A stretch of 64,000 bases of DNA, from assembly GCF_947501405.1 (NCBI RefSeq), contig NZ_CANMVK010000002.1, forward strand, positions 310,001 to 374,000, in the 5' to 3' direction. A program made the position numbers and the translations under genes. The notes under the pieces were generated by a model. It did no database searches and was not told where the DNA came from. It saw only the letters and a list, made by a program, of their open reading frames with translations. Each line of letters opens with the position of its first letter. The stretch's first letter is position 1. Source of the DNA: an uncultured Hoeflea sp. Lineage in GTDB: Bacteria; Pseudomonadota; Alphaproteobacteria; Rhizobiales; Rhizobiaceae. Positions 45,284 through 54,322 of the stretch are shown here, piece after piece.

Positions 45284-45661
45284 GTGCAGCCGATCCAGCT
45301 ATTTGAATTGACATCAAAACAGGCGCACTGGCTCACCGTGCGCCAGAGCGTGGTTGCGGGCAACATCGCCAATGTCAACACGCCTGGCTACGCCTCCCGC
45401 GAAGTCGCCGCCTTCGAAGCGGTGCTGGAGGATACCGGCGCCCGCATGGCCGCCACCCATCCGCGCCACATTCGCGAAGACCCGCTTCGCGGCGCGGTGC
45501 GCACCGGCAATGGCGATGCAGTGGAAGTGCTGCCATCCGGCAATTCGGTCAATTTGCCCGATGAGCTGTCCAAGACCGGGGAAATCAAACGCATGTACGA
45601 GCTCAACACGGGAATGGTGAAAGCCTTTCACCGGATGATGCTCCTAACCGTGAGGAAATAA
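45284..45661 (+). CDS. flgB: Flagellar basal-body rod protein FlgB
   Basis: A 125-residue proximal rod protein with [19 protein letters not shown] (about 24-42). Start is GTG 45284 with GGAG eight bases before; the nearby ATG 45279 is out of frame. Followed by flgC after 5 bp. The 167-bp gap upstream probably contains a promoter, but no element is recognised. Confidence 0.94.
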   Translation: MQPIQLFELTSKQAHWLTVRQSVVAGNIANVNTPGYASREVAAFEAVLEDTGARMAATHPRHIREDPLRGAVRTGNGDAVEVLPSGNSVNLPDELSKTGEIKRMYELNTGMVKAFHRMMLLTVRK

Positions 45662-45666
45662 GCGTT

Positions 45667-46086
45667 ATGGATCCGCTTTCATTGGCATCGCGCATCGCCT
45701 CTTCCGGCCTGGATGTTCAGGAAACCCGGATGCGCATCCTGTCCGAAAACCTGGCCAACGCCCAATCCACCGGCGATACACCCGGTGCCGACGCCTATCG
45801 CCGCAAGACCATCAGCTTCTCCTGGGAGCTCGACCGCACCATCGGCGCGTCGCGCGCCAAGGTCGCCAAGATCGATTATGATCCGGGCGATTTCGTCGTC
45901 GAATATGATCCGGGCAATCCGGCCGCCGACGACAAGGGCATGGTCAAGCGGCCCAATGTCAATGTGCTGGTCGAGCTTGCCGACATGCGCGAGGCCAACC
46001 GGTCCTACGAGGCCAATCTGCAAACCGTCAAACAGACCCGTGAACTGGTCTCGATGACCCTCGGTCTTCTCAGGCCAGGCCAATGA
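45667..46086 (+). CDS. flgC: Flagellar basal-body rod protein FlgC
   Basis: A 139-residue rod protein: [21 protein letters not shown] (split around residues 28-47) at the N end and [20 protein letters not shown] at the C end. Standard length. Overlaps fliE by 4 bp. Confidence 0.96.
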   Translation: MDPLSLASRIASSGLDVQETRMRILSENLANAQSTGDTPGADAYRRKTISFSWELDRTIGASRAKVAKIDYDPGDFVVEYDPGNPAADDKGMVKRPNVNVLVELADMREANRSYEANLQTVKQTRELVSMTLGLLRPGQ

Positions 46087-46424
46087 TCGACGGTGTAGCA
46101 GGCCTCAACGCGCTGTCGCGTCTGACGGCGCCGGGCGATACCGAGATCGCCAATGCCGCCGCGATGCCGCAAATGCCGGCGTCGCCTTCCGCGGTTGCCG
46201 ATCCCCAGAATTCCTTTGCCGAGGTGATGCAATCGCTGGGCGAGGGGGTGGTCTCCAATCTCAAGACCGCCGAGGGCCAGTCATTCGCAGCCGTGCGCGG
46301 CGAAGCCGTCACCCGCGACGTGGTCGATGCAATCATGACCGCCGAGCAATCACTGCAGACCGCGGTCGCCATTCGCGACAAGCTGGTCACGGCCTATCTC
46401 GAAATCGCCCGCATGCAAATCTAA
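46083..46424 (+). CDS. fliE: Flagellar hook-basal body adaptor FliE
   Basis: A 113-residue protein joining the MS ring to the rod. The recognisable part is the C-terminal half, [20 protein letters not shown] then [18 protein letters not shown]-terminal 45 residues are flexible. Operon flgB-flgC-fliE-flgG. Confidence 0.95.
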   Translation: MIDGVAGLNALSRLTAPGDTEIANAAAMPQMPASPSAVADPQNSFAEVMQSLGEGVVSNLKTAEGQSFAAVRGEAVTRDVVDAIMTAEQSLQTAVAIRDKLVTAYLEIARMQI

Positions 46425-46436
46425 GGAACCCACGCC

Positions 46437-47225
46437 ATGAAGGCATTGGCCATCGCAGCCACCGGCATGAACGCCCAGCAGCTCAATCTCGAAGTGATCG
46501 CCAACAATGTGGCGAACATCAACACCACCGGCTTCAAGCGCGCCCGCGCCGAATTCGCCGATCTGCTCTATCAGGTCGAGCGCAACCAGGGTGTGCCCAA
46601 TGCTTCCAACCAGGCCATTGTGCCCGAAGGTGCCCATATCGGCCTTGGTGTTCAAACCTCGGCGGTGCGCAATCTGCACATTCAGGGGTCGCTGATCAGT
46701 ACTTCCAACAAGCTCGACCTGGCGCTTGTCGGCCGCGGCTGGTTCCAGATCGAAAGCCCCGACGGCGAAACCCACTACACCCGCGCCGGCGCCTTCAACA
46801 CCAATGCCGAAGGCGAGCTTGTGACCATCGACGGTTACACGGTGGTGCCGGGCGTCACCTTCCCTGACGACACCAGCGAAGTCGTTATCAGCCGCACCGG
46901 CCAGATCTTCGCCCGCACCGGCAATGACGTGGAACTGCAGGAACTGGGTCAGCTTACGGTTGCCAATTTCGTCAATGAAGCCGGCCTGGAGCCGTTGGGT
47001 GACAATCTGTTCCGCGAAACCACCGCCTCGGGCCCGGCCATTGTCGGCGTGCCCGATGACCCGGGTTTCGCCTATGTTCAGCAGGGCTATCTCGAAGGCT
47101 CCAACGTCGATCCGGTCAAGGAAATCACCGATCTGATTTCGGCGCAGCGGGCCTATGAAATGAACTCCAAGATCATTCAGGCCGCCGATGAAATGGCCTC
47201 GGTGGTTTCCAAGAACCTCAGATAA
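46437..47225 (+). CDS. flgG: Flagellar distal rod protein FlgG
   Basis: A 262-residue distal rod protein. Seen: [20 protein letters not shown] start, [20 protein letters not shown] (about 21-40), and C-terminal [20 protein letters not shown]. Standard length, strong AAGGA ribosome site. Confidence 0.97.
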   Translation: MKALAIAATGMNAQQLNLEVIANNVANINTTGFKRARAEFADLLYQVERNQGVPNASNQAIVPEGAHIGLGVQTSAVRNLHIQGSLISTSNKLDLALVGRGWFQIESPDGETHYTRAGAFNTNAEGELVTIDGYTVVPGVTFPDDTSEVVISRTGQIFARTGNDVELQELGQLTVANFVNEAGLEPLGDNLFRETTASGPAIVGVPDDPGFAYVQQGYLEGSNVDPVKEITDLISAQRAYEMNSKIIQAADEMASVVSKNLR

Positions 47226-47245
47226 AGCGAAGGACACGGCAAAAC

Positions 47246-47728
47246 ATGAGGTTTGGCCTTTCATCCGGTTTGAAGCATCTGCGCCGCCGCGCTCTGGCGC
47301 TGGCGTGGTTGCTCGCTGCCGCCGGCCCCGCAATTGCCGGCATGGGTACCGCTGTGGTGCCCGAACGCACCATCTATCCCGGCGAGGAGATCTACGCCGA
47401 ACTGGTGCGCGAGGTTGCGGTCACCAATCCCAATCTGCGCGGCGGTTATGCGGCGATCACCAGCGAGGTGCTGGGCAAGGTCACCACCCGCACGCTGCTT
47501 CCCGGGCGTACCATTCCCGTTGGCGCGCTGCGCGATGCCTGGGCCGTGGAACGCGGCGCCACGGTTCCGCTGGTGTTCTCGGGCGGCGGGCTGACCATCA
47601 CCGCCATCGGCACGCCGTTGCAAAACGCTGCGATCGGCGATTTCATCCGCATCCGCAACATCGAAAGCGGCATCATCGTCTCAGGCACTGTGATGGATGA
47701 CGGCACTGTGCGGGTGGCCTCGAAATGA
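47246..47728 (+). CDS. flgA: P-ring assembly chaperone FlgA
   Basis: A 160-residue periplasmic protein with a signal peptide (about 1-31, ending PAIAG) and a SAF-like domain (about 85-155). It is the short alphaproteobacterial form, compared with about 220 residues in enterics. It aids polymerisation of FlgI, whose gene overlaps it by 4 bp. Confidence 0.92.
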   Translation: MRFGLSSGLKHLRRRALALAWLLAAAGPAIAGMGTAVVPERTIYPGEEIYAELVREVAVTNPNLRGGYAAITSEVLGKVTTRTLLPGRTIPVGALRDAWAVERGATVPLVFSGGGLTITAIGTPLQNAAIGDFIRIRNIESGIIVSGTVMDDGTVRVASK

Positions 47729-48942
47729 TCCGCAAACTTGCCAAGATCCTGGGCATCTGGGTCGCCATGTTCTGCCTGTCCGGCTCCGGACCGGGCCCGG
47801 GCCATTCCGGCGGTCCGGGACATCGGGACACAGCCGAATCCTTCGCAAGCGCCGCGCCTGTCGCGGACAGCGGCTTTGGTCTGGTCACACCGGCCGGCGC
47901 CACCTCACGGATCAAGGACATCGCATCGCTTCAAGCGGCGCGCGACAACCAGTTGATCGGCTACGGTCTCGTGGTCGGGCTCCAGGGCACGGGCGACGGT
48001 TTGCGGAATTCGCCGTTCACCGAACAGTCCCTGCGCGCCATGCTGCAAAATCTCGGCATTTCCACCGAAGGCGGGGCTTCGCGCGCCAACAATGTCGCAG
48101 CCGTCATCGTCACCGCCAATCTGCCGCCCTTCGCCTCGATCGGCTCCCGGATTGACGTCAACATTTCCTCGCTCGGCGATGCCACATCGTTGCGCGGCGG
48201 CACCCTGGTGATGACCTCGCTGTCGGGTGCCGACGGCCAGATCTACGCGGTTGCGCAGGGCTCCGTGATCGTATCGGCGTTTGCGGCCGAAGGCGACGCG
48301 GCCAGCCTGCAGCAGGGTGTGGCCACCGCCGGCCGCTTGCCCGGCGGCGCGATCATCGAGCGCGAGATTCCGGCCACGTTCAAAGGCGTCGGCGGATTGG
48401 TCTACCAGCTTCGCAATCCCGACTTCACCACCGCGGTCGGCATGGCCGATGTCATCAATGCCTATTCCGAGGCCCGTTATGGCCGCCCCATCGCGAAGGC
48501 CCGCGATTCCACCACGGTCGCCGTGCGCAAGCCCGATGCTGCCGACCTCGCCCGCCTGACCGCGGAAATCGAGGGGCTTGTGGTTGAGACCGATTCTCCG
48601 GCCCGCGTCGTCGTCAACGAGCGCACCGGGACAATTGTCATCGGCAATGATGTGCGGGTGTCCAAGGTCGCCGTCAGCCATGGCACCTTGACGGTGCAGA
48701 TCGAGGAAACGCCAACTGTCGTGCAGCCGCTTCCGTTCTCGCGCGGCGTTACCGCGGTCGAGCCGCTTACCGATATCACCGCCGGGGTCGATGGCGGCCA
48801 GGTGGCGATCATCGATGGACCGGATCTGCGCACCCTTGTGGCCGGCCTCAATGCGATCGGCGTCAAGCCGGATGGCATTATCGCCATCCTGCAGGGCATC
48901 AAATCCGCTGGCGCGCTGCATGCCGAACTGGTGCTGCAATGA
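47725..48942 (+). CDS. flgI: Flagellar P-ring protein FlgI
   Basis: A 405-residue periplasmic ring protein. The family core starts at about residue 60 (SRIKDIASLQAARDNQLIGYG). Ahead of it are a hydrophobic leader and an unusual Gly/Pro/Ser/His stretch (SGPGPGHSGGPGHRD, about 22-36), making the protein about 30 residues longer than usual. The extension may be removed with the signal peptide. Overlaps flgA and motE by 4 bp each. Confidence 0.95.
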   Translation: MIRKLAKILGIWVAMFCLSGSGPGPGHSGGPGHRDTAESFASAAPVADSGFGLVTPAGATSRIKDIASLQAARDNQLIGYGLVVGLQGTGDGLRNSPFTEQSLRAMLQNLGISTEGGASRANNVAAVIVTANLPPFASIGSRIDVNISSLGDATSLRGGTLVMTSLSGADGQIYAVAQGSVIVSAFAAEGDAASLQQGVATAGRLPGGAIIEREIPATFKGVGGLVYQLRNPDFTTAVGMADVINAYSEARYGRPIAKARDSTTVAVRKPDAADLARLTAEIEGLVVETDSPARVVVNERTGTIVIGNDVRVSKVAVSHGTLTVQIEETPTVVQPLPFSRGVTAVEPLTDITAGVDGGQVAIIDGPDLRTLVAGLNAIGVKPDGIIAILQGIKSAGALHAELVLQ

Positions 48943-49466
48943 GCCCGCGCCGCACGGCCACACGCGCACGTCCGGCTGCGGCGATCGGGCCCTGGTGGGT
49001 GCTGGCGCTGGTGTTGCTGGCTCCGGGCGCACTGGCTCAGCAGGCGCCGCCGCAGACCATGGAAGAAGAAATCCGCGCCTTTTGCGGCAATATCGCCGAT
49101 GCGGCGCGCGACCGCCGATATCTGTTGCAGAAGCAGGAGCTTGAGGAGCTTCAGGCCGGCGTCGATGAACGCATCAAGAGGCTTGATGAACGCTCCATAC
49201 AATATCGCGACTGGTTGGAAAAGCGCGAGGAATTCATGCGCGTCGCCGAATCCCAGCTCGTCGACATCTACAAGAACATGCGGCCTGACTCGGCCGCCCA
49301 GCAACTCGAGATCGTTCCGCCGCAGGTGGCCGCAGCGATCATCATGAAACTCAGTCCGCGCCTGGCCAGTTCCATCCTCAACGAGATGGATTCCACCAAG
49401 GCCGCCGGATTGACCGGCATCATCGCCAGCGCCGCGGCACCAGACCTACCCGAGGATCCGACATGA
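48939..49466 (+). CDS. motE: MotE, periplasmic motility chaperone
   Basis: A 175-residue exported protein: leader to about residue 32 (ALA-QQ), then a coiled coil (about 60-115) and an MgtE-N-like end PPQVAAAIIMKLSPRLASSILNEM. In S. meliloti MotE is a periplasmic chaperone for MotC folding and stability. motC is present in this window, consistent with that job. Overlaps both neighbours by 4 bp. Confidence 0.9.
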   Translation: MSPRRTATRARPAAAIGPWWVLALVLLAPGALAQQAPPQTMEEEIRAFCGNIADAARDRRYLLQKQELEELQAGVDERIKRLDERSIQYRDWLEKREEFMRVAESQLVDIYKNMRPDSAAQQLEIVPPQVAAAIIMKLSPRLASSILNEMDSTKAAGLTGIIASAAAPDLPEDPT

Positions 49467-50167
49467 AACCGGCACTTGCCGTCACCATCATAGCGCTGAC
49501 GCTGGGCGGCTGCAGTTCGCAGACCCTCCAGGAGGTCGGCCGCGCACCCTCGATGAGCCCCGTCGGCTCCGGTCTCGCCTATGGCGAAACCCCGCAAATG
49601 GCGGCCTATCCCAAACAGCCGCCGCAGCGCTCGAGCAGTTTCTCGCTGTGGGACGACCGCAGCTCGAAGCTGTTTCAGGATGCGCGCGCTGTCAGCGTCG
49701 GCGACATTCTCACCGTTGATCTGGAAATCAACGACAAGGCGAGCTTCGACAATGCCACCGACCGCAGCCGCAAAAACTCCAGCGGCATAAATGCCGGCAT
49801 CGACATTCCTTCAATTTCGGCGGTAGGCGAGGGTGATCTCGAATTCGGCTCCAACACGTCGACCAAGGGCAAGGGCACAACGGCCCGCTCCGAACAGCTC
49901 AAGCTGCGTATCGCCGCCGTCGTCACCGGCATTCTGCCCAATGGCAATCTTGTCATATCCGGCAGCCAGGAAGTGCGGGTCAATCACGAGCTGCGTATTC
50001 TCAATGTGGCCGGCATCGTCAGACCGCTCGATGTCGATCACACCAACACCGTAGCCTATGACAAGATCGCCGAAGCGCGGGTTTCCTACGGAGGGCGCGG
50101 ACGCCTGACCGAAGTGCAGCAGCCGCCCGTCGGTCAGCAGCTTGTCGACATCTTATCCCCGATCTGA
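49463..50167 (+). CDS. flgH: Flagellar L-ring lipoprotein FlgH
   Basis: A 234-residue outer-membrane ring protein. A lipoprotein signal with lipobox LGGC gives Cys17 as the lipidated residue. LWDDRSSKLFQDARAVSVGD and the C-terminal DKIAEARVSYGGRGRL are characteristic. Completes the flgA-flgI-motE-flgH-fliL-fliP string. Confidence 0.97.
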   Translation: MKPALAVTIIALTLGGCSSQTLQEVGRAPSMSPVGSGLAYGETPQMAAYPKQPPQRSSSFSLWDDRSSKLFQDARAVSVGDILTVDLEINDKASFDNATDRSRKNSSGINAGIDIPSISAVGEGDLEFGSNTSTKGKGTTARSEQLKLRIAAVVTGILPNGNLVISGSQEVRVNHELRILNVAGIVRPLDVDHTNTVAYDKIAEARVSYGGRGRLTEVQQPPVGQQLVDILSPI

Positions 50168-50179
50168 CGGATCCCAGCC

Positions 50180-50695
50180 ATGGCCGACATCGAAGAGCCG
50201 GAACAGGAAGAGGGCAAGAAGAAATCGGGGCTGATCGTCACGATCGCCATCGTGCTGGTGCTTTCCGGCGTCGCCGGCGCCGGCGGTTGGGTGCTGGGCG
50301 GCGTTCTGGCGCCGCAGGTGGCGGAGGAAGAAGAGCCCGTCAAGACCGCCAAGGCCGATGCCGGCGGCGAAAAAAAGGACGGCAAGGACGACAAGGGTGA
50401 AAACAAAGTGCGGGATAACGTGGTTCCGCTTGAGCCGATTACCACAAACCTGTCATACCCTTCCGACAATTGGATTCGAATCGAAGTGTCGCTGCTGTAT
50501 TCGGACAGTCCGGACGAGGTGCTCTCCGATCAGATCCATCAGGACATTCTGTCCTACCTGCGTACCGTGTCGCTCCAGCAGATCGAGGGGCCGCGGGGGT
50601 TCCAGTATCTGCGTGATGATTTGCGTGAACGCGTCAAATTGCGGTCGGAAGGCCGTGTCAACGATATCCTGTTCAGGACCTTTGTGATCGAATGA
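50180..50695 (+). CDS. fliL: Flagellar basal body-associated protein FliL
   Basis: A 171-residue single-span protein (membrane segment about 14-36) with a charged Lys/Asp/Glu linker (about 45-78) and the stomatin-like periplasmic FliL domain. FliL supports the stator at high load. Overlaps fliP by 4 bp. Confidence 0.95.
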   Translation: MADIEEPEQEEGKKKSGLIVTIAIVLVLSGVAGAGGWVLGGVLAPQVAEEEEPVKTAKADAGGEKKDGKDDKGENKVRDNVVPLEPITTNLSYPSDNWIRIEVSLLYSDSPDEVLSDQIHQDILSYLRTVSLQQIEGPRGFQYLRDDLRERVKLRSEGRVNDILFRTFVIE

Positions 50696-51429
50696 TTCGA
50701 TTGATACCAGCCCTTGCCGCCATGATGGCGATTGCAACGGCGGCGCATGGACAGACACTGGACCCCGGGCTACTGCAGGCGCCCGTCGACGGGTCGGTGG
50801 CAAGCTGGATCATCAGGACCTTCGGTCTGCTCACCGTGTTGTCGGTGGCGCCCGGTATCCTCATCATGGTCACCAGCTTTCCGCGCTTTATTATCGCCTT
50901 TGCGATCCTGCGCGCCGGCATGGGCCTGGCCACCACGCCGGCCAACATGATCCTGGTCTCGCTGGCGCTGTTCATGACCTTTTATGTCATGGCGCCGACC
51001 TTTGACCGGGCCTGGGAAACCGGCGTTACGCCGTTGCTCGAGGATCAGATCACCGAGGAAGAGGCGATCGGGCTGATCGCCGATCCGTTCCGCGAATTCA
51101 TGCTGGTCAACACAAGGCCCAAGGATCTGGCGCTGTTTGTCGATCTGGCCACCGAACGCGGCCAGAGCACGGAGACCGACGGCAAGATCGATCTCAGGGT
51201 GCTGGTTCCCGCCTTCATGATTTCGGAAATCCGCCGCGGCTTCGAAATCGGCTTCCTGGTGGTGCTGCCGTTTTTGGTGATCGATCTGGTGGTCGCCACC
51301 ATCACCATGTCCATGGGTATGATGATGCTGCCGCCCACGGCGATTTCGCTGCCCTTCAAGATCTTGTTCTTTGTGCTCATTGATGGCTGGAACCTGCTGG
51401 TCGGAAGCCTTGTCCGGTCCTTTGCCTGA
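50692..51429 (+). CDS. fliP: Flagellar export gate protein FliP
   Basis: A 245-residue inner-membrane core of the export gate, with a cleavable leader (MIRLIPALAAMMAIATAAHG) and four membrane segments. Seen: SVAPGILIMVTSFPRF (about 63-78), ILVPAFMISEIRRGFEIGF and the MMLPP region. Its partners fliQ, fliR and flhA are outside the window. Confidence 0.96.
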   Translation: MIRLIPALAAMMAIATAAHGQTLDPGLLQAPVDGSVASWIIRTFGLLTVLSVAPGILIMVTSFPRFIIAFAILRAGMGLATTPANMILVSLALFMTFYVMAPTFDRAWETGVTPLLEDQITEEEAIGLIADPFREFMLVNTRPKDLALFVDLATERGQSTETDGKIDLRVLVPAFMISEIRRGFEIGFLVVLPFLVIDLVVATITMSMGMMMLPPTAISLPFKILFFVLIDGWNLLVGSLVRSFA

Positions 51430-51433
51430 GCCA

Positions 51434-51450
51434 TTAAGTAACGATTAACC
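51434..51450 (+). promoter_or_regulatory. CtrA-type site upstream of flagellin gene 1
   Basis: TTAA-GTAACGA-TTAACC, a perfect TTAA-N7-TTAA(C) CtrA box, about 207 bp before the flagellin ATG and 5 bp after the fliP stop. Followed by an AT-rich TATATTATT stretch suited to a promoter. Confidence 0.65.
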
Positions 51451-51612
51451 CTATATTATTTCAGTGCAATTTCGGCTTCGGATTAATCAATTCGAAATCC
51501 GGAGATGGGACCTTATGGCCAACGCGACGGGAAGGAACCCCTTCGTGAAGCTATCGGGTTCCAACAGGCATGACGCCGAACCGACGTGACCGGTAAATCC
51601 ATAAGCCCGGTA

Positions 51613-51650
51613 TGTCCCTCATAATTGTATTTGCGTAAAAACAAGGGACA
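51613..51650 (+). promoter_or_regulatory. Flagellin 1 leader hairpin sequestering the ribosome site
   Basis: TGTCCCT (51613-51619) pairs with AGGGACA (51644-51650), 7 bp with a 24-base loop. The right arm is the Shine-Dalgarno sequence, seven bases before ATG 51657. The left arm lies in the 12-base string CCGGTATGTCCC found before all three flagellin genes. Confidence 0.65.
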
Positions 51651-51656
51651 ATCCCA

Positions 51657-52631
51657 ATGACAAGCATCATGACCAACTCGTCGGCAATGGCTGCTCTGCA
51701 GACCCTTCGCTCGATCAACTCCGACATGGAGACCACCCAGGGCCGCATTTCGTCGGGCTACAAGGTGGCCAGCGCGTCGGACAACTCGGCCTACTGGTCG
51801 ATCGCCACCACCATGCGCTCCGACAACAAGGCGCTGTCGACCGTCCAGGACGCTCTCGGCCTAGGCGCCGCCAAGGTTGACGTCGCCTACACCGGTATGA
51901 ACGCCTCGATCGACGTTGTGTCGGAAATCAAGTCCAAGCTGGTCGCAGCACGCGAACCCGGCGTTGACAAGACCAAGATCGACAAGGAACTCACCGAGCT
52001 CAAGAACCAGCTGGTCTCGATCTCCGAGTCGGCTTCGTTCTCCGGCGAGAACTGGCTTAACAACACCACGACCGCGGCAGCGGGCACCAAGAACGTTGTC
52101 GGCGGTTTCAACCGTGACTCGGCCGGCCAGGTGACCATCACCACGCTCGACATCAACACCACCTCGACCACGCTGATCGGTGCGGGCAATGAAAGCCTCG
52201 GTATCCTCACAAAGGATATCGACGCCAATGCGCTCGATCCCAACGCCACCACCACCACGGCTCGGGACTACTACCTGATCGACACCGGCGCCACCACCGG
52301 CACCGCCGCGTCCGGCACCGCGATCTCGCTGTCGGCAACGACCACCGACGCTCAGGTGGAAGACATGATCCGCGTTGTGGACTCGATGTTCACCCAGATG
52401 ACCGACGCTGCGTCGAACCTCGGCGCCGTCAACAAGCGGATCTCCATGCAGGACGACTTCGTTTCCAACCTGATGGGCGCCATCGACAAGGGTGTCGGCC
52501 GTCTGGTGGACGCGGACATGAACGAGGAATCGACCCGCCTGAAGGCTCTGCAGACTCAGCAGCAGCTCGGTATCCAGGCACTGTCGATTGCCAACTCCAG
52601 CTCGCAGAGCGTGCTGTCGCTGTTCCGTTAA
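51657..52631 (+). CDS. fla: Flagellin (first of three tandem copies)
   Basis: A 324-residue filament protein. D0/D1 N-terminal helices (TSIMTNSSAMAALQTL, RISSGYKVASASDNSAYWSI) and C-terminal coil (VDADMNEESTRLKALQ, QQLGIQALSIANSSSQSVL) are intact; the variable middle (about 150-235) is Thr/Ala-rich with no Cys. Own promoter region, leader hairpin and strong terminator, so it is probably monocistronic and highly expressed. Rhizobial filaments are usually mixtures of several such flagellins. Confidence 0.97.
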   Translation: MTSIMTNSSAMAALQTLRSINSDMETTQGRISSGYKVASASDNSAYWSIATTMRSDNKALSTVQDALGLGAAKVDVAYTGMNASIDVVSEIKSKLVAAREPGVDKTKIDKELTELKNQLVSISESASFSGENWLNNTTTAAAGTKNVVGGFNRDSAGQVTITTLDINTTSTTLIGAGNESLGILTKDIDANALDPNATTTTARDYYLIDTGATTGTAASGTAISLSATTTDAQVEDMIRVVDSMFTQMTDAASNLGAVNKRISMQDDFVSNLMGAIDKGVGRLVDADMNEESTRLKALQTQQQLGIQALSIANSSSQSVLSLFR

Positions 52632-52672
52632 GGAACCGCACCAGCCCGCCCAACTGGGCGAATGGACCAGAA

Positions 52673-52701
52673 CGCCGGGGCTTTTGCCCCGGCGTTTTTT
52701 T
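52673..52701 (+). terminator. Rho-independent terminator of flagellin gene 1
   Basis: Perfect stem CGCCGGGGC/GCCCCGGCG with a TTTT loop, followed by seven T residues, 42 bp after the stop codon. Confidence 0.95.
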
Positions 52702-52906
52702 GCGTTCTGGCGCATCGGCCCGGCAAGGCTCGGCAGCTCAAGTCGCGCAACCCGGCTGGATGCGGCACCCGCGTCTTTGCCTTCAAACGCATCGGCCAAA
52801 CGACGGTTTTCCGGAAGTTCCGGGGCGGACATCGCATTGGACTTTCCATCCTCGCGGGCTGCGGCCTACGTGCTTCAATCCGCTGAATTTTACGAAACTT
52901 TGCCGG

Positions 52907-52925
52907 TTAAACCTTCCGTAACCAT
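52907..52925 (+). promoter_or_regulatory. Near-perfect CtrA-type site upstream of flagellin gene 2
   Basis: TTAA-ACCTTCC-GTAACCAT: correct N7 spacing with a single change (G for T) in the second half-site, and the CtrA-like TAACCAT end shared with flagellin 3. About 139 bp before the ATG. Confidence 0.55.
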
Positions 52926-53029
52926 AATCCGCCATTTTGCTTGTCAAGAAATGGCGGGTCGTTTTCCGGAAAGCATCGGAAATGACGGGCATGATGCCTT
53001 GCCGCTGTTGCCGGTAACCGAGTCCGGTA

Positions 53030-53058
53030 TGTCCCGCGTTTTTTTGTCAAAAGGGACA
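53030..53058 (+). promoter_or_regulatory. Flagellin 2 leader hairpin sequestering the ribosome site
   Basis: TGTCCC (53030-53035) pairs with GGGACA (53053-53058), 6 bp with a 17-base loop. The right arm is the Shine-Dalgarno region, five bases before ATG 53064. The arms match those of copy 1 although the loop differs in length and sequence. Confidence 0.65.
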
Positions 53059-53063
53059 CGTCC

Positions 53064-54038
53064 ATGACAAGCATTATGACTAACTCAGCGGCGATGGCTG
53101 CTCTGCAGACCCTTCGTTCGATCAACTCAGACATGGAAACGACACAGAACCGGATTTCCTCCGGCTACCGCGTCGAAACCGCTGCGGACAACTCGGCCTA
53201 CTGGTCGATCGCAACCACCATGCGCTCCGACAACAAGGCAATGTCCACCGTCAAGGACGCTCTCGGCCTCGGCGCCGCCAAGGTTGACGTCGCCTACACC
53301 GGTATGAACTCGTCGATCGATGTTGTCTCCGAGATCAAGGCCAAACTGGTCGCTGCACGCGAACCTGGTGTTGACAAGACCAAGATCAACAAGGAACTCA
53401 CCGAACTCAAGAACCAGCTGGTCTCGATCTCCGAGTCGGCTTCGTTCTCCGGCGAGAATTGGCTCAACAACACCACCACGGCTGCGGCCGGCACCAAATC
53501 GGTGGTCGGCGGCTTCAACCGGGACGTCAATGGCCAGGTGACCATCACCACGCTCGACATCAACACCACATCGACCACGCTGATCGGCGCGGGCAACGAA
53601 AGCCTCGGCATTCTGACCAAGGACATCGACGCCAATGCGCTCGATCCCAACGCCACCACCACCACGGCTCGGGACTACTACCTGATCGACACCGGCGCCA
53701 CCACCGGCACCGCCGCTTCGGGCACCGCGATCACCCTGACGGCGACCACCACCAATGCTCAGGTCGACGACATGATCCGTGTGGTGGACTCGATGTTCAC
53801 CCAGATGACCGACGCCGCATCGAACCTCGGCGCCGTCAACAAGCGGATCTCCATGCAGGAGGACTTCGTGTCCAACCTGATGGATTCGATCGACAGCGGC
53901 ATCGGCCGTCTGGTCGATGCGGACATGAACTATGAATCGACCCGCCTGAAGGCCCTGCAGACTCAGCAGCAGCTCGGCATTCAGTCGCTGTCGATCGCCA
54001 ACTCGAATTCGCAGAACATCCTGTCGCTCTTCCGTTAA
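53064..54038 (+). CDS. fla: Flagellin (second tandem copy)
   Basis: A 324-residue flagellin nearly identical to the first copy. Main differences: KVASAS becomes RVETAA near residue 35, and the C terminus has SNSQNILSLFR. A 92-base block (53625-53716) is identical at DNA level to 52218-52309 although nearby codons carry silent changes. Own promoter region, leader hairpin and terminators. Confidence 0.97.
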   Translation: MTSIMTNSAAMAALQTLRSINSDMETTQNRISSGYRVETAADNSAYWSIATTMRSDNKAMSTVKDALGLGAAKVDVAYTGMNSSIDVVSEIKAKLVAAREPGVDKTKINKELTELKNQLVSISESASFSGENWLNNTTTAAAGTKSVVGGFNRDVNGQVTITTLDINTTSTTLIGAGNESLGILTKDIDANALDPNATTTTARDYYLIDTGATTGTAASGTAITLTATTTNAQVDDMIRVVDSMFTQMTDAASNLGAVNKRISMQEDFVSNLMDSIDSGIGRLVDADMNYESTRLKALQTQQQLGIQSLSIANSNSQNILSLFR

Positions 54039-54055
54039 GGGCGATTTGGGCAGAC

Positions 54056-54073
54056 CCCCGCCTTCGGGCGGGG
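54056..54073 (+). other. Stem-loop with UUCG tetraloop after flagellin 2
   Basis: CCCCGCC-TTCG-GGCGGGG, a very stable 7-bp hairpin 18 bp after the stop codon and upstream of the true terminator. It may protect the mRNA 3' end. Confidence 0.7.
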
Positions 54074-54090
54074 CGAAACCACCCGGTTTT

Positions 54091-54122
54091 AAAGGCCGCA
54101 TCGGATCCGATGCGGCCTTTTT
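54091..54122 (+). terminator. Rho-independent terminator of flagellin gene 2
   Basis: A perfect 30-base palindrome (AAAGGCCGCATCGGA mirrored, centred on GGATCC) followed by TT, giving a five-T run at the 3' arm end. It can fold on either strand. Confidence 0.9.
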
Positions 54123-54171
54123 CTCATTTTCTGCGCCAAACGATGTTTTCGTTAAAACATAAGGACTTGAG

Positions 54172-54190
54172 TTAACCCCTCATTAACCAT
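54172..54190 (+). promoter_or_regulatory. Perfect CtrA-type site upstream of flagellin gene 3
   Basis: TTAA-CCCCTCA-TTAACCAT, matching both the TTAA-N7-TTAA box and the TTAACCAT half-site known for CtrA. About 133 bp before the ATG. Confidence 0.7.
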
Positions 54191-54292
54191 AAAGCTTTAC
54201 CTCTTAGTTACCAACGGTGAACCGGAACGCATGGGCAATGAATGTTCCGGTCTGCATGAAGCAAGATCACCGCAACCGGGAATTGGCCGGTA

Positions 54293-54316
54293 TGTCCCTG
54301 GGCAATATTAGGGGCA
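54293..54316 (+). promoter_or_regulatory. Flagellin 3 leader hairpin sequestering the ribosome site
   Basis: TGTCCCT (54293-54299) pairs with AGGGGCA (54310-54316), 7 bp including one T-G wobble where copy 1 has T-A, with a 10-base loop. The right arm is the Shine-Dalgarno sequence six bases before ATG 54323. Pairing is kept although the right arm has changed. Confidence 0.65.
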
Positions 54317-54322
54317 TTTCAG

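Larger units (their letters stand above)
52632..53063 (+). other. 432-bp flagellin 1-2 intergenic region
   Basis: Contains the terminator of flagellin 1 and the CtrA-type site and leader hairpin of flagellin 2, all listed separately. The remainder (52702-52900) has open frames with no coding character. Confidence 0.6.

Noticed and set aside
52662-53067. Open frames between flagellin genes 1 and 2
   Set aside because: They cross the terminator and the leader hairpin and have no ribosome site.
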